A stretch of 64,000 bases of DNA, from NCBI GenBank assembly GCA_024802545.1, contig CP103416.1:682001-746000 (forward strand), written 5' to 3'. Under the pieces are notes generated by a model. The model was given only the letters and a program-made list of their open reading frames with translations. It had not been told where the DNA came from and searched no databases. Below are positions 35,851-45,315 of this stretch, in pieces. The stretch's first letter is position 1, and every line of letters begins with the position of its first letter. The translations under genes were made by a program, and so were the position numbers. The DNA is from SAR92 clade bacterium H455 (GTDB lineage: Bacteria > Pseudomonadota > Gammaproteobacteria > Pseudomonadales > Porticoccaceae).

Positions 35851-38243
35851 GCGCACAAGTGATGAGGACGCTTAGTCGATTTTTTATGGTCGGTGTTTTT
35901 TTGTTATCCATATCTGCCTGCAGCGGATCCAAAGAAGAGGCGGCCAATCGCTATTTAAACAGTGGTATAGAACTCTATACCGAGGGCGAGTTATCTAAGG
36001 CCAATGTCGAACTGCGCAATGCGCTGCAGATCGACCCCAAACTGGCCAGTGCCTATTACTACCTTGGCTTAATTGCCGAGACGCAGCAAAACTGGAAGGC
36101 GCTGTTTAAAAATCTGTCAAAGGTCGAGCAGCTGGACCCTAATCATGTCCAGGCCAAGATAAAACTCGCCTATCTATTTTTGCTTGCGAAACAAGCAGAC
36201 ACTGCTCTGGAAAAAGCAGATTTTATTCTCGCATTAGATCCCGATAATGCTGAGGCCTATGCCATTAAAGCGTCTGCCTATTTGCAAAAAGACCTCTATG
36301 ACGTGGCTATCGAATACATCGATAAAGCTATGGAGAAAAATGATAAATCTGCTGACATTGCCTCGATCAAAATTTCAATTCTACATAAACAGGGTGACAC
36401 CGAATCTGCTCTGGCGATGCTCTCAGATTTGATTGAGCGTGAAGACGACGATTTGCACTTGTTGCTACTGCGCACTGAGATCAATGAGGAAATAAATGAT
36501 TTGGCGGCTATGGAGGCAGACTATCGCACACTGATTGCCAACAACCGCAACGAGAAGGCCTTTTACCTGAAGCTGGCAAAATTACTCAATGACAGTCAGC
36601 GCGTGGATGCCGCTGTCAAGGTGTTGGAGGATTATTTGCGGCGCAATAGCAGCGACACTGAAGTGCGCATGGTGATTGTCGACTTGCTCTCAAGTAAAGA
36701 CATTATGGCGGGTGATGAATTGCTCGATCACTATATCGCCAGAGACTCGAAAAATGCTGACTTGCGCTTCTTTCGTATCGACAGGTTGATGGCCAGGGGC
36801 AGCACTGCTGGAGCTCTTGTTGAGCTGGAAAAAATCATCAGTGATGAATTTGAAGATCAGCACCTGTTTCGCGCCAAAGCGTTTAAAGCCGATTTGCAAC
36901 TGCGAAACGGACAGAAGGATAGGGCGCTGCAATTAGTTAATGAAGTGCTCAGTGTCGATAGGCACTTTGAACAGGCCCTTCTGGTGCGCGCCCGCTACCA
37001 TCTTATAACTGAAGACATAGATGCGGTGGTCAGTGATCTGCGCACTGTGTTGCGCAATAACCCTGAGTCTGAACCCGCACTGGTGATGTTGGCCAATGCC
37101 TATTTGTCCTCTGGGTCTAGTCAGTTGGCGGACGACACCTTCCGCAAGGTATTAGATATCAATCCGGGCAATGTTCAGGCAGCGGTGCCGGTTATTCAAA
37201 GTCTTCTGGAAAAAAAGGACGTGGACCGCTCTGAAAGGCTGCTCGAAAATGCTCTGCTACGTTCTCCGGACAACGATATTTTGCTATCGATCTTGGCGCA
37301 AATAAAATTGTCGAAACAGGATTTTGAAGGCTCGCGAAAAATCGTATCGCGAATCGACAAAATCGGCCGCAATCCCGCTTTTAGTCATTATCTGTCGGGA
37401 CGCTCACTGCAGGCTCAGGGGGACTATAAAGCGGCAGTTGAGCACTATCAGCAGGCCCTGGCGATCAACCCTGACTTGGGTCGCGCACTTGAGGGGCTCA
37501 CTACCTGCTATCTTCGTCTTGGCCAGGTAGAAAAATTGCTCGAATATCTCAAAGGCTTTAGATCGGATAATCCAAGCAACATGATGGCCCTATCGATTAT
37601 GGCGTCGGTTTACAGTAAGCGCGGTGATCGAGACACTGCTGTGCAGCTTTTGGAGCAAGGGCTGAAGCAGGATGCTATGTGGATCAATGGCTACACGGCG
37701 CTGGCCTCCAATTATCGGGCCGCAGGTGATCCTGAAGCGGCAATGGCGAGCCTTGAGCGTGGTCTCAAGGCGGTGCCCGAGAGCAACCTGCTAATGATAT
37801 TACTGGCCTCGGCCCATGAGAAGCTCGACAACAAAGACCGGGCAGTTCAGCTCTATGAAAAAGTGCTCAAGACCAATCCCGATCACCAGGCAGTGATTAA
37901 TAATCTTGCCAGTTTGCTCACTGATGAATATGGATCTGCTAAAAATATCAGTCGCGCGGTAAAGCTTACAGAACGCTTTGCCGATTCAGAGCAACCTTAC
38001 TTCGTTGATACTTATGCTTGGGCACTGATTAAATCTGGGCTACCTGAAGTGGCCGAGCCACTGTTAGCAAAAGTAACCAAGATGGCGCCATCAATTGCGA
38101 TTTTTCACTATCACCGCGGCGTCGGATTAAGTCTGTTGGGGCGTGGCGACGAAGCGAAAAAATCCCTGCTCCGGGCAAGAGATTTGGCGCCATCTGATGC
38201 TTCGCTGCAGACTCAAATATCTGTCGCGCTGAGTGAGTTGTAG
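35847..38243 (+). CDS. prsT: PEP-CTERM system TPR-repeat lipoprotein PrsT
   Basis: The 798-residue lipoprotein has a signal peptide with lipobox LLSISAC (Cys25) and then about 20 tandem TPR motifs through to the end, such as YYYLGLIAETQQNWKALFK and ALEGLTTCYLRLGQVEKLLEY. It matches the PrsT family found beside exosortases and polysaccharide genes. It probably serves as a periplasmic scaffold for the export complex. It is somewhat shorter than the usual 900 residues and is coupled to xrtD by overlap. Confidence 0.9.
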   Translation: MSAQVMRTLSRFFMVGVFLLSISACSGSKEEAANRYLNSGIELYTEGELSKANVELRNALQIDPKLASAYYYLGLIAETQQNWKALFKNLSKVEQLDPNHVQAKIKLAYLFLLAKQADTALEKADFILALDPDNAEAYAIKASAYLQKDLYDVAIEYIDKAMEKNDKSADIASIKISILHKQGDTESALAMLSDLIEREDDDLHLLLLRTEINEEINDLAAMEADYRTLIANNRNEKAFYLKLAKLLNDSQRVDAAVKVLEDYLRRNSSDTEVRMVIVDLLSSKDIMAGDELLDHYIARDSKNADLRFFRIDRLMARGSTAGALVELEKIISDEFEDQHLFRAKAFKADLQLRNGQKDRALQLVNEVLSVDRHFEQALLVRARYHLITEDIDAVVSDLRTVLRNNPESEPALVMLANAYLSSGSSQLADDTFRKVLDINPGNVQAAVPVIQSLLEKKDVDRSERLLENALLRSPDNDILLSILAQIKLSKQDFEGSRKIVSRIDKIGRNPAFSHYLSGRSLQAQGDYKAAVEHYQQALAINPDLGRALEGLTTCYLRLGQVEKLLEYLKGFRSDNPSNMMALSIMASVYSKRGDRDTAVQLLEQGLKQDAMWINGYTALASNYRAAGDPEAAMASLERGLKAVPESNLLMILLASAHEKLDNKDRAVQLYEKVLKTNPDHQAVINNLASLLTDEYGSAKNISRAVKLTERFADSEQPYFVDTYAWALIKSGLPEVAEPLLAKVTKMAPSIAIFHYHRGVGLSLLGRGDEAKKSLLRARDLAPSDASLQTQISVALSEL

Positions 38244-38251
38244 GGCACAAA

Positions 38252-38279
38252 AGTAACAGCAGCATCTCAGGGTGTTACT
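38252..38279. promoter_or_regulatory. inverted repeat between prsT and the response regulator
   Basis: AGTAACA (38252-38258) and TGTTACT (38273-38279) are perfect complements around 14 nt. It lies 8 bp after prsT and is not followed by a T-run, so it is more like an operator or weak hairpin than a terminator. Confidence 0.3.
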
Positions 38280-38413
38280 GCTATACTATCTTAAGAGAAT
38301 TCATCAATGAATAGGTCTGGGTTGTTTGTTTTATAAATAGGCATTATATTTAGGCGAGGCTATGGAATAGCCAAAGTCAATTACGCAGGGACGTGAAGAC
38401 AAGGAATGAAAAC

Positions 38414-39085
38414 ATGCACGTTCTCATAGTTGATGACCACGCTTTCGTTTGCGTTGGATTAAAGGCGACACTGCTCGATGAATATAAGGGCATTGACGTC
38501 ACCACCACAGATCACGGCGATACAGCGCTTACTATTCTCGCTCGGGATACGATCGATCTGGTTATTGTCGATCTGTTTATGCCGGGCGCAGGTGGTGGTT
38601 TTAACTTTATCGCGATGCTTTGCGAAAGTTATCCCAACCTTCCCGTGATTGTTCTTTCCGCTTCTGAAAATCCCGCCCATATCCGTAAATGCTTGGATTT
38701 TGGTGCCATTGGATTTGTCACAAAATCTGCTCCAAAAGACGCACTGTTTGAGGCCATTTCACGTGCCTTAAAAGGCGAAAAGTACGTCCCGGATTCCCTC
38801 CGTGAAGCCATGCCTGATGTGGCCAAAGTTATAGATGAAGTCGATTCGGGAGCCAGTGCGGATATTATTTCAGGTCTGATGACCAAGCGGCAGATGGATA
38901 TCTTGCGCCATATAACTCAGGGTCGCTCAAATAAACAGATCGCGCGAGATTTGGACCTGTCTGAAAATACGGTGAAAGTCCATGTCAGCGCTATGCTGCG
39001 TGCCCTGGGTTTAGCTAATCGTACGCAGGCAGGCATTTTAGGTCAAAAACTGGGCCTCGATGAAGGCGCGGAAGCCAGTAACTAG
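38414..39085 (+). CDS. NarL/UvrY-type response regulator (REC + LuxR HTH)
   Basis: From the ATG at 38414 (AAGGA 8 nt upstream) the protein has 223 residues. The receiver domain has the acidic pair in VDDHA, phospho-acceptor Asp53 (VIVDLFMPG), a Ser in VLSASE and Lys in FVTKS. The C-terminal LuxR-type helix-turn-helix has LTKRQ-like MTKRQMDILRHITQGRSNKQ and NTVKVHVSAMLRALGL. A GTG start at 38393 in the same frame adds seven residues. GacA/UvrY belongs to this family. It lies in the same module as a BarA/GacS-like kinase but may simply be one NarL-type regulator. Confidence 0.88.
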   Translation: MHVLIVDDHAFVCVGLKATLLDEYKGIDVTTTDHGDTALTILARDTIDLVIVDLFMPGAGGGFNFIAMLCESYPNLPVIVLSASENPAHIRKCLDFGAIGFVTKSAPKDALFEAISRALKGEKYVPDSLREAMPDVAKVIDEVDSGASADIISGLMTKRQMDILRHITQGRSNKQIARDLDLSENTVKVHVSAMLRALGLANRTQAGILGQKLGLDEGAEASN

Positions 39086-39115
39086 GGGAATATTAAAAAT
39101 CAAAGGAGACTTTTT

Positions 39116-41191
39116 GTGTTAATTGCTTTGTTAGACATTAAGAGGCCAACGTATTTTTTATTGCTGTTAGTGTCGAGCACGATTAACGCTGCTAATCTGT
39201 GGTCAGAAGATGCATCATCGATCTCTAGTCCGGCGGTGCTCACAGAGACTGATATTCTAGTCGACATTCCAATTGTTCAGGTTGCTACCCATATGGATCA
39301 AACGCTGGCGCAGACCCCTGCGTCGGTCACCATTATTGATCGTCAGACTATTCAGGCCTCGGCAGCGCTGGGCGTTATAGATCTATTTAGGCTAGTACCT
39401 GGCTTTCAGACTTACTTTGTCGATGGCAGTAGAATGGGGACCACTTATCATGCCCTGGGTGATGAGTATCCGCGCCGCCTTGAGGTCAAAGTCGATGGGC
39501 GGTCGGTGTATGAATCGCTGTTTTCGGCTGTGGATTGGTCATCTATAGGTGTGACGTTGGATGACATTGAGTATGTTGAAATTGTCCGTGGTGCCAATGC
39601 CTCGGCGGACGGCAGCAACGCGTTTCTGGCATCGATAAACATTGTCACTAAATCACCGTTGGTCGGTAGTGGCTGGAGCCTAAACTCACAGTTAGGTAGT
39701 GGTGATATCCGCAACGTAAACCTTGCCTACACTGGCGATCTTGGCTCGATCAGCCATCGCACCACTCTAAGTTTTCGCAGCAATGATGGTTTTGACGATA
39801 GTTCTTTCCAAGGGCAGCCACTCAAAATTGATGATAGCTCCGACAATATTAGCGCCACCTTTAGAGGTTTGTGGACGCCTAACGCTAGAGACAGTCTCGA
39901 GTTCCAAGCTGGCATCAGTGATAGCAATCAAGGTATAGGCGAACGGGAATATATTGAGCGCAATCTCTCCTATCAATATCAATATGTAAATTGGAGTCGC
40001 TTGATGGCCAGCGGTAGCAAGTTGCAGATGCTTCTCTATCACAATGATATGGATGTCAGTGACGAGATAACGCCGCTATTTTTATCTCAGGCTCTGGGAC
40101 TGTCCGATAGCTCGCCTGGCTGGCCGCTTCCGGGATTGCCAGACAAGCTGGTAATCGATGCGCACGATCGCTCCGAGTCAGAGCGCTGGGACCTCGAGCT
40201 GCGCAGCATAGTTAATCCCCGGGATAATCTGCGCGCTGTGACCGGTATTGCAGTGCGCTACGACAGAGTTAAAGGTCAGGAGCTGTTTGATAGGCCCGAT
40301 TCACTCAGCGAAACTTCCCAACGAGCTTACACTAACCTTGAGTGGACCAGCTCCGATAGGTTGATTCTCAACGGCGGTTTGATCCTTGAGCAGAAAAATA
40401 ATGCTGCCAGTTATTTTTCCTATCGTTTAGCGAGCAATTATCAATTACATCCTGAGCATATAATTAGGCTAGCAGTTAATCGTAGTTTTAGATCGCCGAC
40501 GCTTTTGGAAAGTCAGCAGAAGCAGGTTGTTCGTTACAATGACAATATTATTCTTGATGCCAGTGTAATTTCAGATGCGGACATTAATAATGAGCGGCTT
40601 AGAAGTATGGAGCTCGGCTACCTTGGCTATCTATTTGACCGCAGGTTACGTTTTGATATCAGGCTCTTTCGTGAACAATTAACTGACGTGATCAATGAAC
40701 GTCGCTCCGGTTTTCCGGACCTGGATAATTTTGTCAATATTCGAGACAACACTGACAACTTCAATGTCGATGGCTTTGAGATCCAGACTCAGTACAAGCC
40801 CAATAGTCAGGTCTTGTTGCGTGCTCACTATAGCTACTCAGACATCAGTGGCGAGACGATTTACACTTCACCGCCAGCCCTTGAAATTCGCGATCTCGGA
40901 TTGCATAGCCTCAAGCATGGTGCAGGTCTGCTCGCTAGCTATGGCTTTGATAACGGCGTCACACTGAGTTCAATGGCCTCTTACAGTTCGGCAACAAAAC
41001 ATTATCGTGGCACTGCCGCCGAAAATTATACGCGCATCGACCTTAAAGCCATTAAGCGCTGGGCTATCAATAGGGCAAATATTGATCTGTCATTGACTGT
41101 CCAAAATGCCGGTGATCCCTATAGCGAGTTTTATTTTTACAATCAATTTAAAACTCAATATATTTTAGGGTTGAAGATTTTAATGCCTTAG
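39116..41191 (+). CDS. TonB-dependent outer-membrane receptor
   Basis: The 691-residue protein (GTG start at 39116, AAAGGAG upstream) has a signal-like N-terminus and a plug domain (TPASVTIIDRQTIQASAA, IDLFRLVPGF, DDIEYVEIVRGAN). A barrel of about 550 residues ends in the expected hydrophobic/aromatic strand (YILGLKILMP). The plug's segment DILVDIPIVQVATHMDQ is a plausible TonB-box region. It stands between the response regulator and the binding-protein gene. No siderophore or metal genes are nearby, so a sensory or oligosaccharide role is possible. Confidence 0.88.
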   Translation: MLIALLDIKRPTYFLLLLVSSTINAANLWSEDASSISSPAVLTETDILVDIPIVQVATHMDQTLAQTPASVTIIDRQTIQASAALGVIDLFRLVPGFQTYFVDGSRMGTTYHALGDEYPRRLEVKVDGRSVYESLFSAVDWSSIGVTLDDIEYVEIVRGANASADGSNAFLASINIVTKSPLVGSGWSLNSQLGSGDIRNVNLAYTGDLGSISHRTTLSFRSNDGFDDSSFQGQPLKIDDSSDNISATFRGLWTPNARDSLEFQAGISDSNQGIGEREYIERNLSYQYQYVNWSRLMASGSKLQMLLYHNDMDVSDEITPLFLSQALGLSDSSPGWPLPGLPDKLVIDAHDRSESERWDLELRSIVNPRDNLRAVTGIAVRYDRVKGQELFDRPDSLSETSQRAYTNLEWTSSDRLILNGGLILEQKNNAASYFSYRLASNYQLHPEHIIRLAVNRSFRSPTLLESQQKQVVRYNDNIILDASVISDADINNERLRSMELGYLGYLFDRRLRFDIRLFREQLTDVINERRSGFPDLDNFVNIRDNTDNFNVDGFEIQTQYKPNSQVLLRAHYSYSDISGETIYTSPPALEIRDLGLHSLKHGAGLLASYGFDNGVTLSSMASYSSATKHYRGTAAENYTRIDLKAIKRWAINRANIDLSLTVQNAGDPYSEFYFYNQFKTQYILGLKILMP

Positions 41192-41260
41192 GCATTCCCG
41201 AGGGAGCGGTTGCCATTGAATCAGGATAGTAGAAATATCAGATGAATTGTTGAGTCATAT

Positions 41261-42373
41261 ATGAGACGTACCCTGTCACAAAATACAGTATATCGTCGAG
41301 ATCGACCAAACTCAGGTTGGTCGATGTGTATACTTTTTGCCGTGATAATGCTGTTTGGTGCCAAGGTTTCAGCTGATCAGATCGGTCTGTTATTCTTGGT
41401 TAGCAAGCCGACAAAAGACTACTTGAATATAATGACAACTGTTCAGGATGAGCTAAATAAAACATTCCCTGATAAGTATAAGTACACCGTTGAGTTCGTT
41501 TCGCAGCGCCCAGCCACTCAAAAAACTGGTTTTCGGACAACGGCAAATGCCGATCTAATTGTGACTGTGGGCACAGCCGCTGCGGATAGCGCCTATGGAG
41601 AGAGAGCGCTTGAACCCAAACCACTTGAATCCAAAGCCCTGCAAGCAGAGGCCCTTCAACCAAACTCTTTCGAACTAAGCACTTTAGAAGCAAAAGCTCA
41701 GCAGTACAAAATCACAGCGCCGATTGTGAGTGTACTGATAACAGACAGCTCTTTTGCCGCTCTCGCGAGGAAGCATTTTGGCTCTGTGAATCAGGCCTTT
41801 GCTCACCAGGTGTCAGCAATCTCCATTGATCAGCCCACCAGCCGCAGCATTCGCCTGGCAAAATTACTTTTGCCGAAGGCGAAGAAAGCCGGGGTGATGC
41901 TGGGGTATTCTTCAGCTGCGAAGCAACAGGAGCTGGCTGAGAGTATTAGAGATCTGGGCATGACATCAGAATTTGTCACAATTGGTACCAAAGATAACCC
42001 GATTACCAAGATCGATCCGGTGATATGTGACGCTGATGTATTTATTCCCGTGCCCGACAGCCGCCTAATTAATATTGCAACGGCGAGGTGGATATTGCGC
42101 CTCAGCTATAGGCACAAGGTGCCAGTTGTCGCGTTTTCACGTACTTATGTAGAGGCCGGAGCCCTTGCCGCGATCTATTCATCGCCGCAAAATGTGGCGC
42201 TGCAGACTGTCGAGTGGATTGCTGACGCAGACTTGGACGGCGGTGATCAGGGGCAGGCTTATCAGCCTAAATATTTTTCGATGCACTTCAATTATTCGGT
42301 AGCTGCAAGTCTTGATGTGGTGATAAAGGATGAACAGTTTTACCGTGACAAGTTGCACGGTGGGAACAGGTAG
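41261..42373 (+). CDS. ABC-type periplasmic substrate-binding-like protein
   Basis: The 370-residue protein has a signal peptide (to about 38, ending KVSADQ) and the two-lobe fold of the ABC_sub_bind family. The parts are IGLLFLVSKPTKDYLNIM, ADLIVTVGTAAADS, KLLLPKAKKAGVMLGYSS, and VFIPVPDSRLINIATARW in the hinge region. Residues 116-148 form a low-complexity insert of EPK/ESKALQAEALQP-like repeats. No permease or ATPase gene lies nearby. The stop meets the start of the kinase gene, so it is likely a co-expressed sensor partner. The shorter start at 41324 (MCILFAVIM) is an alternative. Confidence 0.78.
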   Translation: MRRTLSQNTVYRRDRPNSGWSMCILFAVIMLFGAKVSADQIGLLFLVSKPTKDYLNIMTTVQDELNKTFPDKYKYTVEFVSQRPATQKTGFRTTANADLIVTVGTAAADSAYGERALEPKPLESKALQAEALQPNSFELSTLEAKAQQYKITAPIVSVLITDSSFAALARKHFGSVNQAFAHQVSAISIDQPTSRSIRLAKLLLPKAKKAGVMLGYSSAAKQQELAESIRDLGMTSEFVTIGTKDNPITKIDPVICDADVFIPVPDSRLINIATARWILRLSYRHKVPVVAFSRTYVEAGALAAIYSSPQNVALQTVEWIADADLDGGDQGQAYQPKYFSMHFNYSVAASLDVVIKDEQFYRDKLHGGNR

Positions 42374-44617
42374 ATGGCAGCTAAACAACAATTTTCAAGT
42401 ATCCATTCGCGGCTATTAATCACATCGCTGTTGCCATTGACATTGCTTTGCATAGTGTTGGCGAGCTATATGATATCCAGTCAGCGCGCGGTGCTATTGG
42501 CTAATCTTCACAATACCGGTTCTATAGCCGCGCAGCAGATTTCATCTAATGCGGAGTTCGCGGTGTATTCCAACAACCGGAAAATGCTCAGGGATCTGGG
42601 TGAGTCGGTGCTCGATATTCCGGCGGTGAATGGTTTGCTGTTCTTCAACGCCAGTCAAAATACCAGCGTCTCTATAGGCGAACTGGATCCAGATATGATC
42701 GTTAGCCCCCAGAAATATGAATTTGGTAAGCCGGTCTACAGAGATCACAACTGGTATTTTTACTCGCGCGTGATATTGACGCCACCAGCCCTTGAAGATT
42801 ATGACGAGGGTCAGCAACCGGCTCCCGATGTTTTAGGTTGGGTGGTTGTGTCACTGACTGATGAAATACTCGAAGAACAGTATCGCGAAGGTATCTTTGC
42901 CATTGTGCTGGTCTCCACTCTAGGTTTGCTTATGGCTGCTTGGTTGTCCATGCGAATTGGGCGAAGCATTTCTCGTCCGGTGGAATTGCTAACCGGCGTT
43001 GTTGAGTCCATGGAGGCGGGGAGTCTCAATAACCTAGCGGTGGAAGCCGGGCCTGTGGAGGTGCGCAAACTAGCCTCAGGTATCAATCAGTTGGCGACCA
43101 CTGTCAGGCAGTCCAATGTACGCATGCAAAGTGAGGTGGCTCGCGCAACGGCACAGCTGCAGATAACATTGATTGAGCTGGAAGAGGCAATGGAGGCTCA
43201 GGATCAGTTTCTCGCCAGAATGAGCCATGAACTGCGAACCCCATTGACCGCTGTAATTGGCTTTTCTAAGTTGCTCTCGATCGAGACCGATGCGCAGAAA
43301 CGCGATGAGAATCTGCGCATTATTAATATGTCATCGAACATGTTGCTGACAATGATTGACGATATTCTCGAGTTTTCGAAAGCGCGTGCTGGCGGCTTTA
43401 CCCTGGAGAAAGTTCCCTTCTACATCGAGTCTTGGATCACCGACCTGATGTCCATTCAGCGCCAGCGAGCAGAAGAAAAGGGGCTGACTCTGAGTTACAC
43501 CATTGACAAGACGGTTCCTCAGGCACTGGTAGGTGATCCTGTTAGGTTTACTCAGGTAATCAGTAACCTGTTAAGCAATGCCATAAAGTTCACTGACGCG
43601 GGCTCTATAAATGTCACTATTCGCTGCCTCAGTAACCGGGACGGCAAGGTGACTTTAGACTGCTCAGTTGCCGACACAGGTAAGGGTATTGAGGACGCTA
43701 AGATCCCAACGCTATTCGATCCATTTTCTCAGGAGGATACTTCAATAAATCGACGCTTTGGCGGCGCTGGACTCGGCCTCTCGATCTGCAAAAACCTCGT
43801 TCAAGTTATGGGTGGCCAGATACAGGTTCGCAGCAAAGTCGGTCAAGGCTCGACTTTTTCATTTACCTGCCAGCTATCTGTAAGCACCGCGACCAATGCT
43901 GAGGCCCTGGTTGGCGCATCCCGGGACATTGTCGCTACTGAAGATGTGTTGGCCGGAATGACCATTTTGGTCGCGGAGGACAATGCGTTTAATCAGAAGC
44001 TGATCGTCCGTTTACTCAAAGGCTATGGCGCTAGCTGCTTGACTGCAAACAATGGTCAAGAGGCGATTGAGATCGCCAGTGAGTTACATGTGGATGCAAT
44101 CCTAATGGATATCCATATGCCAATTGTCGATGGTGTCACCGCCAGCGAAACGATTATTCAGCAGTCTGGTGAGAGTCCGCCGATTATAGCGTTGACTGCC
44201 GATGTCACAATGGTGGAGCAAGAGCGGATCACTAAGGCTGGCGCGGCAATGTTGCTGCTGAAACCGGTCAATGAGGGCGAATTGATCAATAGCCTGACTC
44301 AAGTTATCGCCAAATCTAAAGATAGCTCAGTGCCCAAAGGAGCGGGGCTGCTGTCTACAGTGGTCCCAGTAGAAGAGCTCAAAAAGGCGCTCTACCAAAG
44401 TCTCGACAAGCTCGACGAGCAGTTGCGAAATAATGAAAACGGTAGCTTGCGTGAAATAGTTCATGACCTGATGGGTCTCTCTGGCCTTTACGGTATGACC
44501 GAACTGCGGGATATGGTGCTGGCCTTTAGGGCAGACTATAGTTCTCTCAATGCCGAGAAGAATCTTATGCGCGTCAAGCAAATACGTCAGCATATTAATG
44601 ATTTTCTCGCCTCTTAG
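42374..44617 (+). CDS. hybrid sensor histidine kinase, BarA/GacS-like
   Basis: The 747-residue kinase has a membrane helix (14-34), a periplasmic sensor region (35-172), a second helix (174-195) and a HAMP domain (196-250). HisKA follows with His285 (MSHELRTP), then HATPase (N402, DTGKGIE, GLGLS). A receiver with Asp579 (ILMDIHMP) and an Hpt-like end with His697 (VHDLMGLSGLYGMTEL) complete it. The order and several motifs (RLLITSLLP, GWVVVSL, RIGRSISRP, LASGINQLA) match BarA/GacS by memory. It starts immediately after the binding-protein gene. A CsrB-like RNA follows, the output expected of such a kinase. Confidence 0.88.
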   Translation: MAAKQQFSSIHSRLLITSLLPLTLLCIVLASYMISSQRAVLLANLHNTGSIAAQQISSNAEFAVYSNNRKMLRDLGESVLDIPAVNGLLFFNASQNTSVSIGELDPDMIVSPQKYEFGKPVYRDHNWYFYSRVILTPPALEDYDEGQQPAPDVLGWVVVSLTDEILEEQYREGIFAIVLVSTLGLLMAAWLSMRIGRSISRPVELLTGVVESMEAGSLNNLAVEAGPVEVRKLASGINQLATTVRQSNVRMQSEVARATAQLQITLIELEEAMEAQDQFLARMSHELRTPLTAVIGFSKLLSIETDAQKRDENLRIINMSSNMLLTMIDDILEFSKARAGGFTLEKVPFYIESWITDLMSIQRQRAEEKGLTLSYTIDKTVPQALVGDPVRFTQVISNLLSNAIKFTDAGSINVTIRCLSNRDGKVTLDCSVADTGKGIEDAKIPTLFDPFSQEDTSINRRFGGAGLGLSICKNLVQVMGGQIQVRSKVGQGSTFSFTCQLSVSTATNAEALVGASRDIVATEDVLAGMTILVAEDNAFNQKLIVRLLKGYGASCLTANNGQEAIEIASELHVDAILMDIHMPIVDGVTASETIIQQSGESPPIIALTADVTMVEQERITKAGAAMLLLKPVNEGELINSLTQVIAKSKDSSVPKGAGLLSTVVPVEELKKALYQSLDKLDEQLRNNENGSLREIVHDLMGLSGLYGMTELRDMVLAFRADYSSLNAEKNLMRVKQIRQHINDFLAS

Positions 44618-44702
44618 AATATCGCCGTCTAATCCCTCAGGGCCAAAACTAATCCTTTAGTACTAGTTCGTCAGTGTGATTTTCTTTTGTAAAACTCAGG
44701 CC

Positions 44703-44708
44703 TATTAT
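44703..44708 (+). promoter_or_regulatory. possible -10 box of the CsrB-like RNA
   Basis: TATTAT at 44703-44708 would start transcription near 44715. A weak -35 (TTTTCT, 44680-44685) lies 17 bp upstream. No classical GacA/UvrY palindrome of the TGTAAG-N6-CTTACA type is visible. Confidence 0.35.
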
Positions 44709-44791
44709 AGAACCCTGTATTGGCTCCCTAGCATGATGCGTACAAAGGGATGGTAGTGGTGAATAGATTACAGTCCTACACTGCTTTTTAT

Positions 44792-44958
44792 ACAGACGGC
44801 GCTAATAAGCAGGATGCTTGAGGCATGGCTGACAGGGAGTTGGCTAGAAAGGAAACAAGCCAGATTAGCAATAGCCGTTTTGTCACTACCGATTTTGTGT
44901 GAGTACATGGCGACTAGGAGGTCGTGCACCAAGGATGGTGCGAGTCAATATTTATTAT
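44792..44958 (+). repeat. CsrB-like repeat unit 1
   Basis: First of three tandem units, 167 bp. It starts with ACAGACGGC; ACGGC (44796-44800) can pair with GCCGT (44874-44878), enclosing two GGA-loop hairpins (44807-44819, 44828-44844). Two further hairpins follow: CGAC-TAGGAG-GTCG (44911-44924) and the AGGA-loop stem at 44926-44941. Confidence 0.9.
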
Positions 44959-45130
44959 ACAGACGGCACTGATAAGCAGGATGCTTGAGGCATAGTTGAC
45001 AGGGAGTTGACTAGTTAAGGAAACAGGCCAAATTAGCTTGCCGTTTTGATACTACCGGTGCTGCATTAATGCATCGTAAATAGGATGGTCGGCGCCAGGG
45101 ATGGCGCAAGTAAAGATTTATTGTAAATAT
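44959..45130 (+). repeat. CsrB-like repeat unit 2
   Basis: Second unit, 172 bp. It keeps the ACGGC/GCCGT closure (44963-44967 with 45040-45044) and the hairpins at 44974-44986 and 44994-45012. The terminal hairpin 45092-45107 reads GCGCCA-GGGA-TGGCGC, with changes on both arms relative to unit 1 that keep pairing. Confidence 0.9.
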
Positions 45131-45300
45131 AGCGACGGCGCTGATAAGCAGGACGCTTGAGGCACAGCTGACAGGGAGTTGGCTGGTTAGGGAAGCAGGC
45201 CAAATTAGCACTAGCCGTTTTGACACCGCCGATGTTCATGGATGCATCGGGACATGGAAGTTCTGCACCAAGGATGGTGAAAGTAAGTAATTGTTAAAAT
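45131..45300 (+). repeat. CsrB-like repeat unit 3
   Basis: Third unit, about 170 bp. ACGGC (45135-45139) pairs with GCCGT (45214-45218), enclosing hairpins at 45146-45158 and 45166-45184. It has its own variant CCGATG/CATCGG hairpin with GGA in the loop (45229-45250) and a slightly weakened last hairpin (45266-45279). Confidence 0.88.
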
Positions 45301-45315
45301 CATTGGTACCCCCTT

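Noticed and set aside
44600-44720. GacA/UvrY binding palindrome upstream of the RNA
   Set aside because: Only a half-like TGTAA at 44689 is present and no matching CTTACA follows at the right distance.
44792-45300. Tandem repeat considered as a CRISPR array
   Set aside because: Units are about 170 bp with no unique spacers and no cas genes are nearby.
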